Positions 1 to 13,290 of a DNA stretch of 64,000 nucleotides are shown here, piece after piece. The stretch covers positions 33,540,501-33,604,500 of the forward strand of contig CM060834.1 in assembly GCA_030762175.1 (NCBI GenBank). The letters run 5' to 3'. The position numbers were made by a program, and so were the translations under genes. Source of the stretch: Metallyticus violacea (Eukaryota; Arthropoda; Insecta; Mantodea; Metallyticidae). Position 1 is the first letter of the stretch. Each line of letters opens with the position of its first letter. Under the pieces are notes generated by a model, which searched no databases, had not been told where the DNA came from, and was given only the letters and a program-made list of their open reading frames with translations.

Positions 1-2805
1 TGCCCTGGTAGAATTATACCCCTGCTTCATAGCTCTGTTGTAACTTATTACCCAAGGATCTCGTAAGATACTGCCTTACTGCTTTTGTCAACTATAAACT
101 TTACAGTAGCTCTGGTCAGGGGCATACTGCATAGGTGTTAGGGAGATTAGAACTCCACTCTTTGAATCCTCCATTCTTCCAAGGTAAACCTTTTTTATTT
201 CTTTTTGTTTTTTCTTATATAGCAAAAATTAAACTTTGTTAATATTTGCCTTATTTTGCACTTAATAAGCTGCAAGACTCACCTTATCTTAAATATCTAC
301 CATATGTCCATCATTGATGCAGTAGGGTATTAATGAAATGATAATTTATTGAAAATATACCAGAGGTTATGTAATATATTACAATCAAATATACATACTT
401 TATCAAACTATTACAAAATGAGATCTAAAATAAATAATACTAATCTGACCTATCTCCTCTAGATATTTTCTTTCTATAGTTGTTTGTTTACATTCTGATC
501 CCAACTCCAGGTTATTAGTGTGTATTGGTATCATATTGCTGTATTATCCTATCCTTGTTTAACTTATCTGACCTATTGTACTTCTAAGGTTATGTTTCCC
601 TCTTCTTCCTCTTAATCATTCTTATCTATTTCTCTCTAACTTTTCCCTATTCTTCTCACATTTTACAACTAAATCTTTCTGCTTAATATTTTCCCATCTA
701 AATTCTTCCATTTTGTTACAGGCCTGTTCTCTCCATAACTTTGTCTACAGTATAATAAACAATGAAAATATGTATTGTTTCTGTATACATTGGGCATTTT
801 TCTACCTCTTTATCATATCATAACCCTTTTAAACTTATAATTCCAGTTCTAGCACATGCAAATCCTCTCCAACCTACTTTATCACATTGTTGTATATATT
901 TTCCCTACCCCATACTATTTTTATTTCCCTATAAAGTCTGAATGTCTTTTCTGTCACACTATCAAGCATTTCTTGTGTTGTCTTTTCTTTCCTTTCAACA
1001 TCTCCCAATCTTACGTTTATTTCTTCCCAGAATCCTCTGTTTTGGTTTTCCCTATTTATCAGGATATTAATGAGGATTGATATTTTAAAAAAGAAACAAG
1101 TATTTTTCATACAGGAAAGTGTGTTTTCTCATATTTTGTAATTTAATTACAAACAGATTAGCTGTATTTGCATTAACCATCAACTTGCTTTGTAAGACAT
1201 TTAAATAGCCCTATCTTCTTGTATAATGTTGCCAGACCTTAATAGCTTGCACTGAAAGTGTAAGAACTGTAATTGTTTCAAACAATGTCTGTTTACTAGA
1301 ATTCTACTCACTTATTGCTGGAGTGTTGCTTCTATGTTTCTTTGGTTATGATGAATGATGAAAATGACTTAATTATAAAGTTAAACCTTGTTCCATTCGT
1401 AGTTCACAAAGAGTTTCTCTGTCACCAAGGTTAACGTAATTCATGGCCATTACGTCAGAATCAGAATAGGGAAAATAAATAAGCAGGGGGCAAATTTTTC
1501 CTATTTTGTTAAGAACTTGAAACCTACTTATGGGCCCATACATGAAAATATTGAAGCCAAGTATGAATTATATCATCAAGCACTGCAGATAACTGTGCAG
1601 CATGTGACCTACTTCTATTTTTGGCTCCAGATGATATTGCTTCATACATCATTACACTTTTTTGCGCAAACTGACTTTCTAATAGAATATATTACCACTC
1701 CATTGTGTATATCTTCCTAAGTACAATTTAAATAATTACACTTTTATATTATTAATTCATTTATGTTGCCCATAGTGGTGGATTATAGCTGATTTGAGTG
1801 AACAATTGTCCTTAACTTTTTAAAAGATTTCTTTTCTGAGAATCATTTTTTTCAATATCTTTAAAATGTCCAAGCTATATTTATTTCATGCAAATTAAGC
1901 ATTAATTCAGTCCTAATCTATGAGTGTAGTTTTCAAATTTTCATACCAAACTCTGGCCTGAAATGTATGACAATTATTTAAATTCTGTTACCTATGTCTA
2001 CAATCATCAGTGGCAGTGAGTCTGACTGGTAGTGACCTTACCTTCAAAACCCATGATCCCAAATCGAATCTACTACCACTACTACCAATTATGTTAATGT
2101 TTTTAGTGATGAGTTTTGATACAATACTTAATCAACTTTCTTTAAATTTTCAACTCACTACCCAAACACGTTTCAAGTTATTCTGCTAATTATGGATTCA
2201 GCTTTGTTCTACTGAAATATTAAACATTTCAATATGCTCAAAGCATAAAGGCTAGTCCTGGATTCTGTGTTACCAATATCCCCATTTTATTAAATTTAAT
2301 AAAGCAAATGTCATTTTTAAAAATGTCTATTCATACTTTTTATTCCCTAGAACTGAAACCCTTCTTGAGAAAATTCTTGCAATGCCATTGGCTCTAATGT
2401 TAATATTCTACCTCTCTCATTGTTTAAAAATAGCTTATTAACCTGCAATTGCTGCTGATATATTATATGATCTATTAATCATTCACTTTAGTTGTGCCGT
2501 TAGTTTTAAATAATAATGTATATCAATTTTGATTTATTGTAGTCTCTATTCTGCATGTAATAATTTGGGCAATGGAACCAAAATACTCTATTTTGTATTG
2601 CAAATACTTGTAAATCACTTTCTCTCTGATAGTGTATTTTTGTGTAACACCTGCCATTAAGAACAACAATAAATCATGTGATATTATAGGTATTATATTA
2701 TTATTGTTGTTGTTGTTATAGTATTATTTTTCTCTAGTTACTTAGGTAGTTACTGTACTGTAATTCCAATTACAGTAATACATACTTTTCTTTTTTTGTT
2801 TGCAG
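1..2805 (+). other. Presumed intron of the transporter gene
   Basis: No coding exon was recognised here. The stretch is AT-rich and ends in a pyrimidine-rich tract and TTTGCAG acceptor at about 2786-2805, directly before the transporter exon, so it is read as intron. A TTG/TTA-rich simple-sequence patch lies around 2697-2725. A short block at 1686-1715 (core ATTACCACTCCATTGT) recurs beside two foldback elements, at 30370-30400 (reverse complement) and 52723-52758, and probably marks a fragment of the same repeat. Open frames here are short and resemble nothing known to me. Confidence 0.6.
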
Positions 2806-2978
2806 GACTGCTGTTTGACATTACTCAGACATGGGACCTGTCATTCTACATGGCAGGAGTATGGATTATTGTGGCAGGTTTACTTACATATCTTATTCCT
2901 CTCACAAAGAATAGGAAGCTGTGGGGTTCTGGAAGTTTGGAAATGGATGTAGATCGTGAAAAATGTAGTAATGCATAA
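2806..2978 (+). CDS. Terminal coding exon of a monocarboxylate-type (SLC16/MCT) transporter
   Basis: This exon encodes the C-terminal 56 or so residues of a major-facilitator transporter of the SLC16 monocarboxylate family, plasma-membrane proteins that carry lactate, pyruvate or related monocarboxylates, usually with protons. It opens in phase 1: a Gly codon is split by the TTTGCAG acceptor at 2801-2805. It ends at a TAA at 2976-2978. The peptide starts LLFDITQTWDLSFYMAG, the loop and start of the last membrane helix in insect MCTs, continues with a hydrophobic helix (VWIIVAGLLTYLIPL), and ends in a short basic then acidic cytoplasmic tail with TKNRK and an REKC motif near the end. The D..SFY.AG pattern and the TKNRK tail are what identify it. 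Upstream exons lie outside the window or were not recognised. The exact paralogue and substrate cannot be given. Confidence 0.85.
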
Positions 2979-3205
2979 ATACTAGATGTCATACAGTATC
3001 ATTTTCTGAGTTGCATTCCACTTCACTGTTCGGTGGCCCTTGTGTTCTTGAGTTTGGTTTAGTAGCTCATAAGTTTTTCAGTAGAACTTCTTGGAAATTG
3101 TGCAACTAGCAAAACATCTTATGTCAGAAAATGAATAAATGCCTCAAACTAATCACATCTCGGCAATAAGTTACCAATAAAGTATTCTTCATTATAGTAA
3201 TAATG
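2979..3205 (+). promoter_or_regulatory. 3' UTR with two candidate polyadenylation signals
   Basis: Downstream of the transporter stop codon there are two canonical AATAAA hexamers, at 3134-3139 and 3176-3181, each followed by TA/GT-rich sequence. Either would give a 3' UTR of about 170-230 nt. Longer 3' UTRs using later AT-rich sites cannot be excluded. No coding frame continues beyond 2978. Confidence 0.5.
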
Positions 3206-5430
3206 CGTCTTAAGTATAAAGAAAATTATGAACCTATAACAGAGCTTGTCAGTTTAGAAAAGGCTGAGTACTGAATACCAAAATAGTTGTTAAATTAAAA
3301 CACAGGTGCATAAGAGCAACTTAATTGCAAAATAAATAATATAAATATAAACTTAAGATATTTACAAAATGTGAGTAGTTAATATGTATGCCACAACATT
3401 GTAGATGTGTTGAACTTTTGCATTGTATGAAAGTATACAGGCCACTAATATGTTTTAAATATGTAGTGTAATAAGTGCTATTATACAAATGTTAAAGAAG
3501 AGTACATTCTAAAGGAATATGTAAAAGATAATGTATTGTTAGGTACAAGTAAGTAGTTATTTATAACTTCCTTTAGATGAAAAGTGCGTAAAAATAATAA
3601 GACTGGTGTTTAAATGTATACTGAGGTATTATGTGTTGATCAAAACTGGAAAATTAAATGTACATGCATGACAGTTCATGCAATTACCATATTTGTTTGA
3701 AAGTGTGCTTTTTGTAACCATAGGTTAAAATTATGTAATTTAAATAAGTCTGCAGTTTTAGTAAAATGATGAGCCAATAGGGACACCAAAGTAAGACATA
3801 GAATTTCTTGTTGAATTTATGACAGCCCCAGTTTGCATACTTTTGTGTTATTTGATTGCAAATTGAAAAAATATAATAGTCAATTTGCAGCACTGTTGGA
3901 AACCAAGATATTGTATTTCATTTTTAGAGCAAGTTCATTCATATTTAAGCCAATTGAAAGCATCTGAGTTAAGGCCACAAGAAGTTAAAAAAAAAAAAAA
4001 AAAAAAAAAACTTAAAACAGGTCATTACAGTTCAAAATTATGAGCTATATATTTTTTTCTAAATGCATTCTATTGAATTTATTTTTTGGCATATTTTTTG
4101 TTGCTGTTCTGAATGCTACTGAGATGCTTAGAGGAAAGTAGAATATTTTTCATTGAATGAAGTTATTAACCAAAACATGCACATGTTTGAATATTATTTT
4201 TTGTTTATGTAACCTTGTTTAATTGATTGTATCATTTTATTTTTATTTTTTTCAACTCTTTCTTTTCTTCTATTCCGCCTAATGTTCTCAATGTGCATTG
4301 ATTTCTTATGCTTCATGTTCCTTCAGATCAACATTTCTACTGCACATAACACTGCTATATTCATTAAATTCTATCACTAACCTCTAGTTTCAGTCTATCT
4401 GATACCTGCTTGCACAATTTTCTGTTTATCTGCAACTCTCTTCTGGAGTTTTTGTACTGTACTTCTTGATTTAATTTTATATTTTGCTTTCTTGTGTGTG
4501 GTAAATGGCTGTACTCAAAGAAATTTCTCTCTAATTAGAAACACAGTACCATAATTATTTTGTAAATGTAAAAACAAATCCTGAACTTGGTAACTGAGCA
4601 CAAATATATGGTTTAAATATAAATTTTTCTTCTAAGGAAATCACACTTTTAAATTATATAAACCAAAGTAAAATGTATGGTTCTTGATTTTGCTAATTCA
4701 AGAAATTGTACTAGTGAAATATTACAAATTAAATATTCAATAATGCTTGTGCCTTAGAAAGCAGAGAATAAAACCTTCAATCTTAAAATGGGAATATGTA
4801 ACAAATAACAGTGCTTTTGTTTTATAATGAAGAACTTTAACATAATGGAAATCAGGACAAGAAATTAGGTATAAACTGGTCATTTATAGATAATTGTAAA
4901 ACATACTGTTCATATAAAAAGCATAACATTACAACATTAATTTAGGTGTAGCAGCTTTAAGAGGAGTTTAATTTTTAAAATATATAAAAATTGTACTGAT
5001 TAGTATATTATCATAGATACTACAACTATATTGTTTTCAAAACATTTCTTAGGCTATAATTATGCCAGTTAAAGCACTACTTTCTGAGACCTAAGTTGCA
5101 CTTCTGAAAACTTATTATACTTCAGTACAAAAATGTATATGTTTTACCTTTATTGTAACATGTGTATTGTATTCAGTATTACACTAATGTTTTTGTTTTC
5201 TATAATGTGTTTGACATTTCTTTACCCTTTAACATTTCCTTTGACATTTTCTTTTCCTTTATTAACTTATTACATGCAAAAAAAAAAAAAAAAAAAAAAA
5301 AGGCCTTAGGATAATGGAAGAAAGAAGAATTAAAATATACCTAGATATGCAGGAAACTGAATCAACACAAGCTTCTGCAGAAAAATCAAGGTAAGGAAAT
5401 TAAAAATAACATAGCAATAATTCAAGACAA
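3206..5430. other. AT-rich intergenic DNA with two A24 tracts
   Basis: No gene or recognisable element was found. Two uninterrupted runs of 24 A lie at 3987-4010 and 5278-5301. The second sits about 130 bp before the self-complementary array. Poly-A runs of this kind are typical retroposon tails, but I could not identify a SINE or LINE body next to either one. Confidence 0.5.
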
Positions 5431-6099
5431 TACATGGTAGGTCAAAACCCAAAAATAGGCAAAAATTGGAAGATTTTTTCTCTTTAGGCAAAGATAGGCT
5501 AAAAAATTGGGCACATTTTACCGTTAGGCCAAGAGAGGCTAAAAAATAGGGGAAATTTCCCTTTAGGCAAAGATAGGCTAATAATTGCTGCAAAATTTTC
5601 TTGTAGGCACAGATAGGCTAAAAAATGGGGGAAAATTTTTCCTTTAGTCACAAATAGGCTAGAAATTGGGCAACATTTCCTTGTAGACAAAGCTAGGGGC
5701 TTAATTCTGTAGGAAAAGAGAAAGATCGGCTAAATTTTGGAGTAAAATTGTAAGGATAGGCTGAATTTGGTAAGAAAAGGCACAGATAGGCTAATTTTGC
5801 CGTAAAAAGGCAAAGATAAGCAAATTTCCTCGGCAATTTTGCGAGGATTTCTCCGAGGTAATTTGCCTGGAAATGAGAGAAATACTCAAGATAGGCAAAC
5901 GTTTATAGGAAAAAAACAGAAATAGGCAAACATAGGCTAAGGTTTACAGGATATAAGTAAACAAGGCAAATATATGCTAAGATAGGCTAAAGTTACCCGG
6001 AAATAAGACAAACAGGCAAATATAACTAAGATGGTCTAAAATTTGCAAGGAAACAAGTAAGAGTGATAGCCTAAAGTTTGCAGGTAAAAGCTAAATATA

Positions 6100-6625
6100 T
6101 ATGGTTTTTCAAAATAATTCAAATCAGAGATAGAAAAATTACTCGAGGAAAAAAAGGCAAAAACACGAGGAGAAAATTTAGCCTATATCTGTTTTGAGTT
6201 TGCTAACAAATTTGTTAATTTTAGCCTTTTTATAAAAAAAAAAAAAAAAAAAAAAAATGAGCCTGTCCTTGCCTATCTCCATCAAAGCTTAATCTTTGTA
6301 TTTTTCGCTTATTTCTTGCAAACTGTAGCCTATCTTGCCTATTTTGCGTGTTTTCTGCCAAATGTACCCTATGTTTGCATTTTTCCTCCAAATATTAGCC
6401 TATCCTTGCCCGTTCCCAGCGTACTTAGCGTAACTTTTCCGCCAAAAATTGGTCTATCTTTGCCTTATTCTGGCAAATGTAACCCCATATAAAAATATTC
6501 CTCCTAATGTTTACCTATATGGACCTTATTTTAGCCATATTTAGCCCACATTTGCCTTTCTAACAAATTTGTGCTAAAATTGCGTAATTTAGGCTTAATT
6601 TAGCCTATGTTTTACTGTTAGTCCA
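6100..6625 (-). repeat. Inverted copy of the array unit, left side
   Basis: From TTTTTCAAAATAATTCAAAT at about 6105 onward, this piece is the reverse complement of the block that runs forward at 7081-7240. It contains a run of 24 A at 6234-6257 where the forward copies have only a short A-rich patch. It is followed by pyrimidine-type words until the forward units begin near 6626. Confidence 0.7.
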
Positions 6626-9600
6626 AAATATAGGCTATATTTGCACCATTACGGCAAAAGCTGGGCAATATGGGTAAAGATAGGTTCCAATTGTGTGGGA
6701 AATGAAAAAAATAGGCTAAATTTGGTGGAAAATGCAAAGACAGGCTAACGTTTGGAGAAATAAGCTAAGATATGCTAAGACGCGCTCAATGTATCAAGAA
6801 ATTAGAAAAAAAAAGAGGCAAAATTAGGCTTAATTTTGCTTGAAAATATGTAAAGCTGACAAAGATAAGCTAAATTTGGCACAAGATACATAAAATACAG
6901 AAAAATATGCTAAATTTAGCAGGAAAATAACAAAACCAGGCAAACACAGAGCAGGATAGGCTAAATTTTGCAGCTAATTTGGGAAATATTTAAAAATTAG
7001 GCTATATTTTGCCGATAAACTGCGTATATGGGCTATAATTGATCGAAAAAGTCATAAATAGGCCATACTTTGATGGGGAAAGGAGAGGACGGGTTGATTT
7101 AGCTTAAAAAAAGGCTAAAATTAACAAATTTGTCAGAAAACACAAAACAGAGATAGGCTAAATTTCCTCCCGTAATTTTTACCTTTTTTTCTCGAGTAAA
7201 TTTAGCCTATCTGTGATTTGAACTATTTTGAAAAACCGCAATTTTTTAGACTTTTTACGCATTTTCCTGCAAACTTTAGCCTATCCTAGCCTGTCAAACT
7301 TATTTCCTGCAAACTTTAGACCATCTTAGCCTATATTTGCCTATTTCTCCTATTTCCTGCTAAATTTAGCCTATCTTAGCCTATATTTGCCTAATTCTGT
7401 TATTTCCTATACAAATTTTGCCTATCTTAGCCTATCTTTGCCTATTTCTAACATTTACAGGCAAATTTAGACTATCTTTGCCAATTTCGCTTATTTCGGT
7501 AGCCTATCTTTACCTATTTTGAGTGTTTTCTGCCCAATGTAGCCTATGTTTTCACTTTTCCTCCAAATATTAGCCTATCCTTGCCAGCATACTTAGCGTA
7601 ACTTTGCCATTTTCCATCAAAATTCGATCTATATTTGCCTTATTTTGGCATATTTAAGCCCATATAACCATATTACTTCTAATGTTTACCTGCATGGGCC
7701 TTATTTCGGCAATATTTAGTCTACATTTGCCTTTTGCGACCAAAAGAAGCGTATATTTGCCTCGTTTCGGCACAATATAGCCTATATTGACATTTTGCTA
7801 TCAAATTTGTGTTAAAATTGCGCAATTTCGGCTTAATTTAGCCTATGTTTCGCTGTTAGTCCAAAATATAGGCTATATTTGCACTAATACGGTAAAGGTT
7901 GGGCAATATAGTGAAAGATACTCCCAAATTGTGTAGGAAAAGGGAAAAATAGGCAAAGATAGACTAAATTTGGTGGGAAAGGCAAAGACAGGCTAACGTT
8001 TGGAGAAATAAGCTAAGATAGGCTAAGACGCGCTTAATGATTCAGGAAATTAGAAAAATAGGCCAACCTAGGCTTAATTTTGCATGAAAATATGTAAAAC
8101 GGATAATGATAGGCTAAATATGGCACAAAATACGTAAAATACAGAAAAATATGCTAAATTTAGCAGGAAAATAACAAAACCAGGCAAATACAGAGCAGGA
8201 TGGGCTAAATTTTGCAGCAAATTTGGGAAATATTTAAAAATTAGGCTATATTTTGCTGATAAACTGCGTATATGGGCTATAATTGGTCGAAAAAGGCATA
8301 AATAGGCCATACTTTGATGGGGAAAGGAGAAGACGGGCTGATTTAGCTTAAAAAAAGGCTAAAATTAACAAATTTGTCAGAAAACACAAAACAGAGATAG
8401 GCTAAATTTCCTCCCGTAATTTTTACCTTTTTTTTCTAGAGTAAATTTAGCCTATCTGTGATTTGAACTATTTTGAAAAACCGTAATTTTTTAGACTTTT
8501 TACGCATTTTCCTGCAAACTTTAGCCTATCCTAGCCTGTCAAACTTATTTCCTGCAAACTTTAGACCATCTTAGCCTATATGTGCCTATTTCTCCTATTT
8601 CTTGCTAAATTTAGCCTATCTTAGCCTATATTTGCCTATTTTACTTACATCCTGTAAACCTTAGCCTATGTTTGCCTAATTCTGTTATTTCCTATACAAA
8701 TTTTGCCTATCTTAGCCTATCTTGGCCTATTTCTAACATTTACAGGCAAATTTAGACTATCTTTGCCAATTTCGCTTATTTCGGTAGCCTATCTTTACCT
8801 ATTTTGAGTGTTTTCTGCCCAATGTAGCCTATGTTTTCACTTTTCCTCCAAATATTAGCCTATCCTTGCCAGCGTACTTAGCGTAACTTTGCCATTTTCC
8901 ATCAAAATTCGGTCTATATTTGCCTTATTTTGGCATATTTAAGCCCATATAACCATATTCCTTCTAATGTTTACCTGTATGGACCTTATTTCGGCAATAT
9001 TTAGCCTACATTTTCATTTTGCTTCCAAAAGAAGCGTATATTTGCCTCGTTTCGGCACAATATAGCCTATATTGACATTTTGCTATCAAATTTGTGTTAA
9101 AATTGCGCAATTTCGGCTTAATTTAGCCTATGTTTCGCTGTTAGTCCAAAATATAGGCTATATTTGCACAATTACGGCAAAAGCTGGGCAATATGGGTAA
9201 AGATAGGTTCCAATTGTGTGGGAAATGAAAAAAATAGGCTAAATTTGGTGGAAAATGCAAAGACAGGCTAATGTTTGGAGAAATAAGCTAAGATATGCTA
9301 AGACGCGCTCAATGTATCAAGAAATTAGAAAAAAAAGAGGCAAAATTAGGCTTAATTTTGCTTGAAAATATGTAAAGCTGACAAAGATAAGCTAAATTTG
9401 GCACAAGATACATAAAATACAGAAAAATATGCTAAATTTAGCAGGAAAATAACAAAACCAGGCAAACACAGAGCAGGATAGGCTAAATTTTACAGCTAAT
9501 TTGGGAAATATTTAAAAATTAGGCTATATTTTGCCGATAAACTGCGTATATGGGCTATAATTGGTCGAAAAAGTCATAAATAGGCCATACTTTGATGGGG

Positions 9601-10735
9601 AAAGCAGAGGACGGGTTGATTTAGCTTAAAAAAAGGCTAAAATTAACAAATTTGTCAGAAAACACAAAACAGAGATAGGCTAAATTTCCTCCCGTAATTT
9701 TTACCTTTTTTTCTCGAGTAAATTTAGCCTATCTGTGATTTGAACTATTTTGAAAAACCGCAATTTTTTAGACTTTTTACGCATTTTCCTGCAAACTTTA
9801 GCCTATCCTAGCCTGTCAAACTTATTTTCAGCAAACTTTAGACCATCTTAGCCTATATTTGCCTATTTCTCCTATTTCCTGCTAAATTTAGCCTATCTTA
9901 GCCTATATTTGCCTATTTTACTTACATCCTGTAAACCTTAGCCTATGTTTGCCTAATTCTGTTATTTCCTATACAAATTTAGACTATCTTTGCCAATTTC
10001 GCTTATTTCGGTAGCCTATCTTTGCCTATTTTGAGTGTTTTCTGCCCAATGTAGCCTATGTTTTCACTTTTCCTCCAAATATTAGCCTATCCTTGCCAGC
10101 GTACTTAGCGTAACTTTGCCATTTTCCATCAAAATTCGGTCTATATTTGCCTTATTTTGGCATATTTAAGCCCATATAACCATATTCCTTCTAATGTTTA
10201 CCTGTATGGGCCTTATTTCGGCCATATTTAGCCTATATTTTCATTTTGCTTCCAAAAGAAGCCTATATTTGCCTCGTTTCGGCACAATATAGCCTATATT
10301 GACATTTTGCTAACAAATTTGTGTTAAAATTGCGTAATTTCGGCTTAATTTAGCCTATGTTTTGCTGTTAGTCCAAAATGTAGGCTCTATTTGCACTATT
10401 ACGGCAAAAGTTGGTCAATATAGACAAAGATAAGTTCAAATTGTGTGGGAAAAGGAAAAAATAGGCAAAGAGAGGCTAAATTTGGTGGAAAATGCAAAGA
10501 CAGTCTAACGTTTGGAGAAATAAGCTAAGATACGCTAAGACGCGCTCAATGTATCAGGAAATTAGAAACATAGGCAAAATTAGGCTTAATTTTGCACGAA
10601 AATATGCAAAGGTGCCAAAGATAAGCTAATTTTTGCACAAAATACGTAAACCACACAAAAATATGCTAAATTTAGCAGAAAAATAAGAAAAGCAGGATAG
10701 GCTAAATTTTGCACCTAATTTGAGAAATATTTTAG
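6626..10735 (+). repeat. Three and a half head-to-tail array units, each with a palindromic core
   Basis: Units begin near 6626, 7861, 9147 and 10371. Each has a purine-type half rich in AGGCTAAATTTGG and a pyrimidine-type half rich in TAGCCTATATTTGCC. Between the halves is a short palindrome around 7145-7215, 8393-8462 and 9668-9736: GATAGGCTAAATTTCC, a CTCGAG or TCTAGA centre, then AAATTTAGCCTATC. The copies near 7.0 kb and 9.5 kb look closer to each other than to the 8.2 kb copy, which would fit amplification or conversion of two-unit blocks. The last unit breaks off near 10735. Confidence 0.7.
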
Positions 10736-11900
10736 TTTTTCAAAATAATTCAAATCACAGATTGGCTAAATTTACTCCAGGGAATAAAAATGGCAAAAAA
10801 TTACGGGAGGAAATTTAGCCTAACGCTGTTTTGAGTTTTGTGACAATTTTGTTAATTTTATGTTTTTTTAAGCAAAATCAGCCCGTCCTCTCCTATCTCC
10901 ATCAAAGTTTAGCCTATTTTTGTCTTTTTATAGCCGATCTTTGCAGTTTTTCGGCAAAATTTAGTGTGTATTTTAAATATTTTCCAAATTAGCTGCAAAA
11001 TTTAGCCTATCCTGCTCTATGTTTGCCTGTTTTCTTATTTTCCTTCTAAATTTAGCATATTTTTGTGTATTTTACGTATTTTGTGCCAAATTTAGCCTAT
11101 TTTTCCGGTTTTACAAATTTTCATGCAAAATTAAGCCTAGTTTTTCCTATTTTTCTAATTTCCTGAAACATTAAGCGCGTCCTAGCATATCTTAGCTAAT
11201 TTCTCCCAAAGTTAGCCTTTGTTTGCATTTTTCTACCAAATTTAGTCTATCTTTGACTATTTTTCCCTTTAGGCACACAATTTGACTCTATTTTTTTCCC
11301 TATATTGCGCAACGTTTGCGGCAATATAGGAAAGTTAGCTTGTATTTTGGACTAACAGGCAAACATATGCTAAATTTAGCTGAAATTTCGCAAAATGAGC
11401 ATAAATTTGCTTGCAAAAGGCAAGGACAATCTAAATTGTGCCAAAATAAGGGAAATAAGGGAAATATAGGCTACACAATTTTGGTCGCAAAAGGCAAAGA
11501 TAGGCTAAATATTGCCATATTAAGGCCCATATAAGTCAAAATGAGGAGGAATAGGCAAATATGAGTTTAAATTTGCCACAATAAGGCAAAGATAGACCAA
11601 AATTAGGCGGAAAAAGGCAAAGTTAAGCTAAATTTGCTGGAAAATGGCAAGGATAGCCTAATATTAGGAGAAAAATGCAAAGACAGGCTACTTTTGTCTG
11701 GAAACAAGCAAAATAGACAAAGATAGGCTAAGATGGTCTTGCAAGGAAATAAGAGTGACAGGCTAGGACAGGCTAAAGTTTACAGGAAAATGCGTAAAAA
11801 GGGTAAACATGGTATGGTTTTTTAAAATAATTCAAATCAGAGATTGGCTAAATTTACTCGAGGGAAAAAAAAAAAAAAAAAAAGCAAAGATAGGCTAAAT
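10736..11900 (-). repeat. Inverted copy of the array unit, right side
   Basis: At about 10736 the array switches orientation. TTTTTCAAAATAATTCAAAT starts a block that is the reverse complement of the core at 7081-7240, followed by the complement of the purine half. A second orientation landmark with the same start appears near 11818, so the inverted unit is about 1.08 kb long. A run of 19 A lies at 11865-11883. Confidence 0.65.
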
Positions 11901-12560
11901 TTCCTCGGAAAAAATCCTCGCAAACTTTTGCCATTTCATCCTTAATTGTGTCTATCTTAGCCTTTTTCCGCCAAATTTTACTTATCTGTGTCTTATTCCG
12001 AAAAAAATTTAGTCTATCTTTACCTAATTCTGCTAAATTAGCATATCTTTGTCTTATTCCGGCATAATTTGGCCTGTCTTAGCATGATTCTAAATAATTT
12101 AGCCAATCTGTCATTTTTTTCGCAAAAATTACATTATATAAGCAAAATTTATCCTATATTTGCTATTTTCGGCAAACTTTAGCCAGAATAAGGCAAAATT
12201 ACGTTACATATTCCCGAAATAAGTCATCTATGTGCTAATTTTGGTGAAAAAGGCAAAATCTAGCCTATCTTTGCCTATCTTTCTCTTTTTCTACAAACTT
12301 TATCCTATCTTTGCCTTTTCCCCACCAAATTTAGTCTATCTTTCCGGCAAAAAAATTGGACAAAATTTCCTTGTAGGTGAAGGTAAGCTAAATAATTGGG
12401 GAAGTTTTCCCTTTAGGCCTTTTGTTTATCTTGGCATATATTTGTCTAAAGATATGCTAATTTTTTTCCTTAGGCTAAGATATGCCAAAAAAAAAAAAAA
12501 GTTTTTCCCTTAAAACAAATATAGGAAAAAAGTCAACAATTTTTCCAAAGGCTAAGAGAG

Positions 12561-13290
12561 ATAAAATATTTGCATAATTTTTCTGAAGTCTTTTCTAGAA
12601 TATAGCTCTGTTTGGTTTTACAGGAACTGCAACATATTTACTACCAATTGCAAATGCATTTATATTTTATTTCAAATTTACATTATCTAGTTCTGATAAA
12701 ATGTACATTTCCACAGATGTAGCAATCTAAATACTATAATATATAATATAATATATAATACAAAAATGGTGAAATAAAAGAAACTAGTGGAAATTTCATA
12801 TATTAAATATTATTTAAATTTATATTACACATCAAATATATTACAAATGTAATTGCATTAAAGCTCTAGAAGTAGTGATGAAGAAATCAGTGGTATATTC
12901 TGCATCAAAGCCATGCACTGAAGTTCTATACATCTCAGTTGGCATACAATGATGTTAATAGTAGAGGGCAGTTTGGGGTTTTTGGCTTCGACTTGTTTCG
13001 CTTATAAGCATTAAGGCAAATTCCAACTGTCTCCAGGGAAAGCAAGTTACAATGACACCATCACTGTTAACAAATAAACAAATATTATTAATTCAATAAA
13101 ATTAAAGAGAAACTGCAGTGATAGAAGACATAATAGAACATTTAAAATCACATGTGAACAATACTAAATAATGAATCAAAGGGGAAGTGTTACTAGAGTC
13201 AAATAGGGGTGCATTGAGGTGCAAGGAAGGTGGTACTGAATTTATTCTAAGATTTAAAAATTATATGAGGAATCAGATACTCTATCAGGT
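12561..13290. other. AT-rich DNA, no gene seen
   Basis: This stretch contains an AT-only simple-sequence patch around 12730-12765 and no recognised element. A less AT-rich piece around 12960-13060 looks like a possible short interspersed repeat, but no tRNA-like boxes or poly-A tail support that. Confidence 0.4.

Larger units (their letters stand above)
5430..12560. repeat. Self-complementary non-coding repeat array (TAGCC/GGCTA array)
   Basis: About 7.1 kb is built almost entirely from diverged versions of one short word, TAGCCTATCTTTGCC, and its reverse complement, joined by linkers such as ATTTCCTGCAAACTT. Stretches of the pyrimidine-type word alternate with stretches of the complement, so the region can fold on itself many times. 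On top of this is a higher-order unit of about 1.24-1.29 kb. The landmark CAAAATATAGGCTATATTTG recurs near 6624, 7861, 9147 and, mutated, 10371. A second landmark, TTAACAAATTTGTCAGAAAA, recurs near 7120, 8366 and 9641, and its complement occurs near 6200 and 10840. No frame longer than 98 codons exists, and those frames are translations of the repeat. No telomeric TTAGG runs and no coding domain were seen. I do not recognise the family. Confidence 0.85.

Noticed and set aside
3987..4010. A24 run as the 3' end of the transporter mRNA or a processed pseudogene
   Set aside because: It lies 1 kb past the stop, no retroposed body was recognised upstream, and AATAAA signals occur much earlier.
12232..12513. 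93-codon open frame and similar frames in the array
   Set aside because: They translate the TAGCC/GGCTA words and have no conserved domain. Comparable frames arise on both strands throughout the array.
5430..12560. Regularly spaced short repeats suggestive of a CRISPR-like array
   Set aside because: Repeats are diverged, occur in both orientations, have no unique spacers of constant length, and the window is eukaryotic without cas-like genes.
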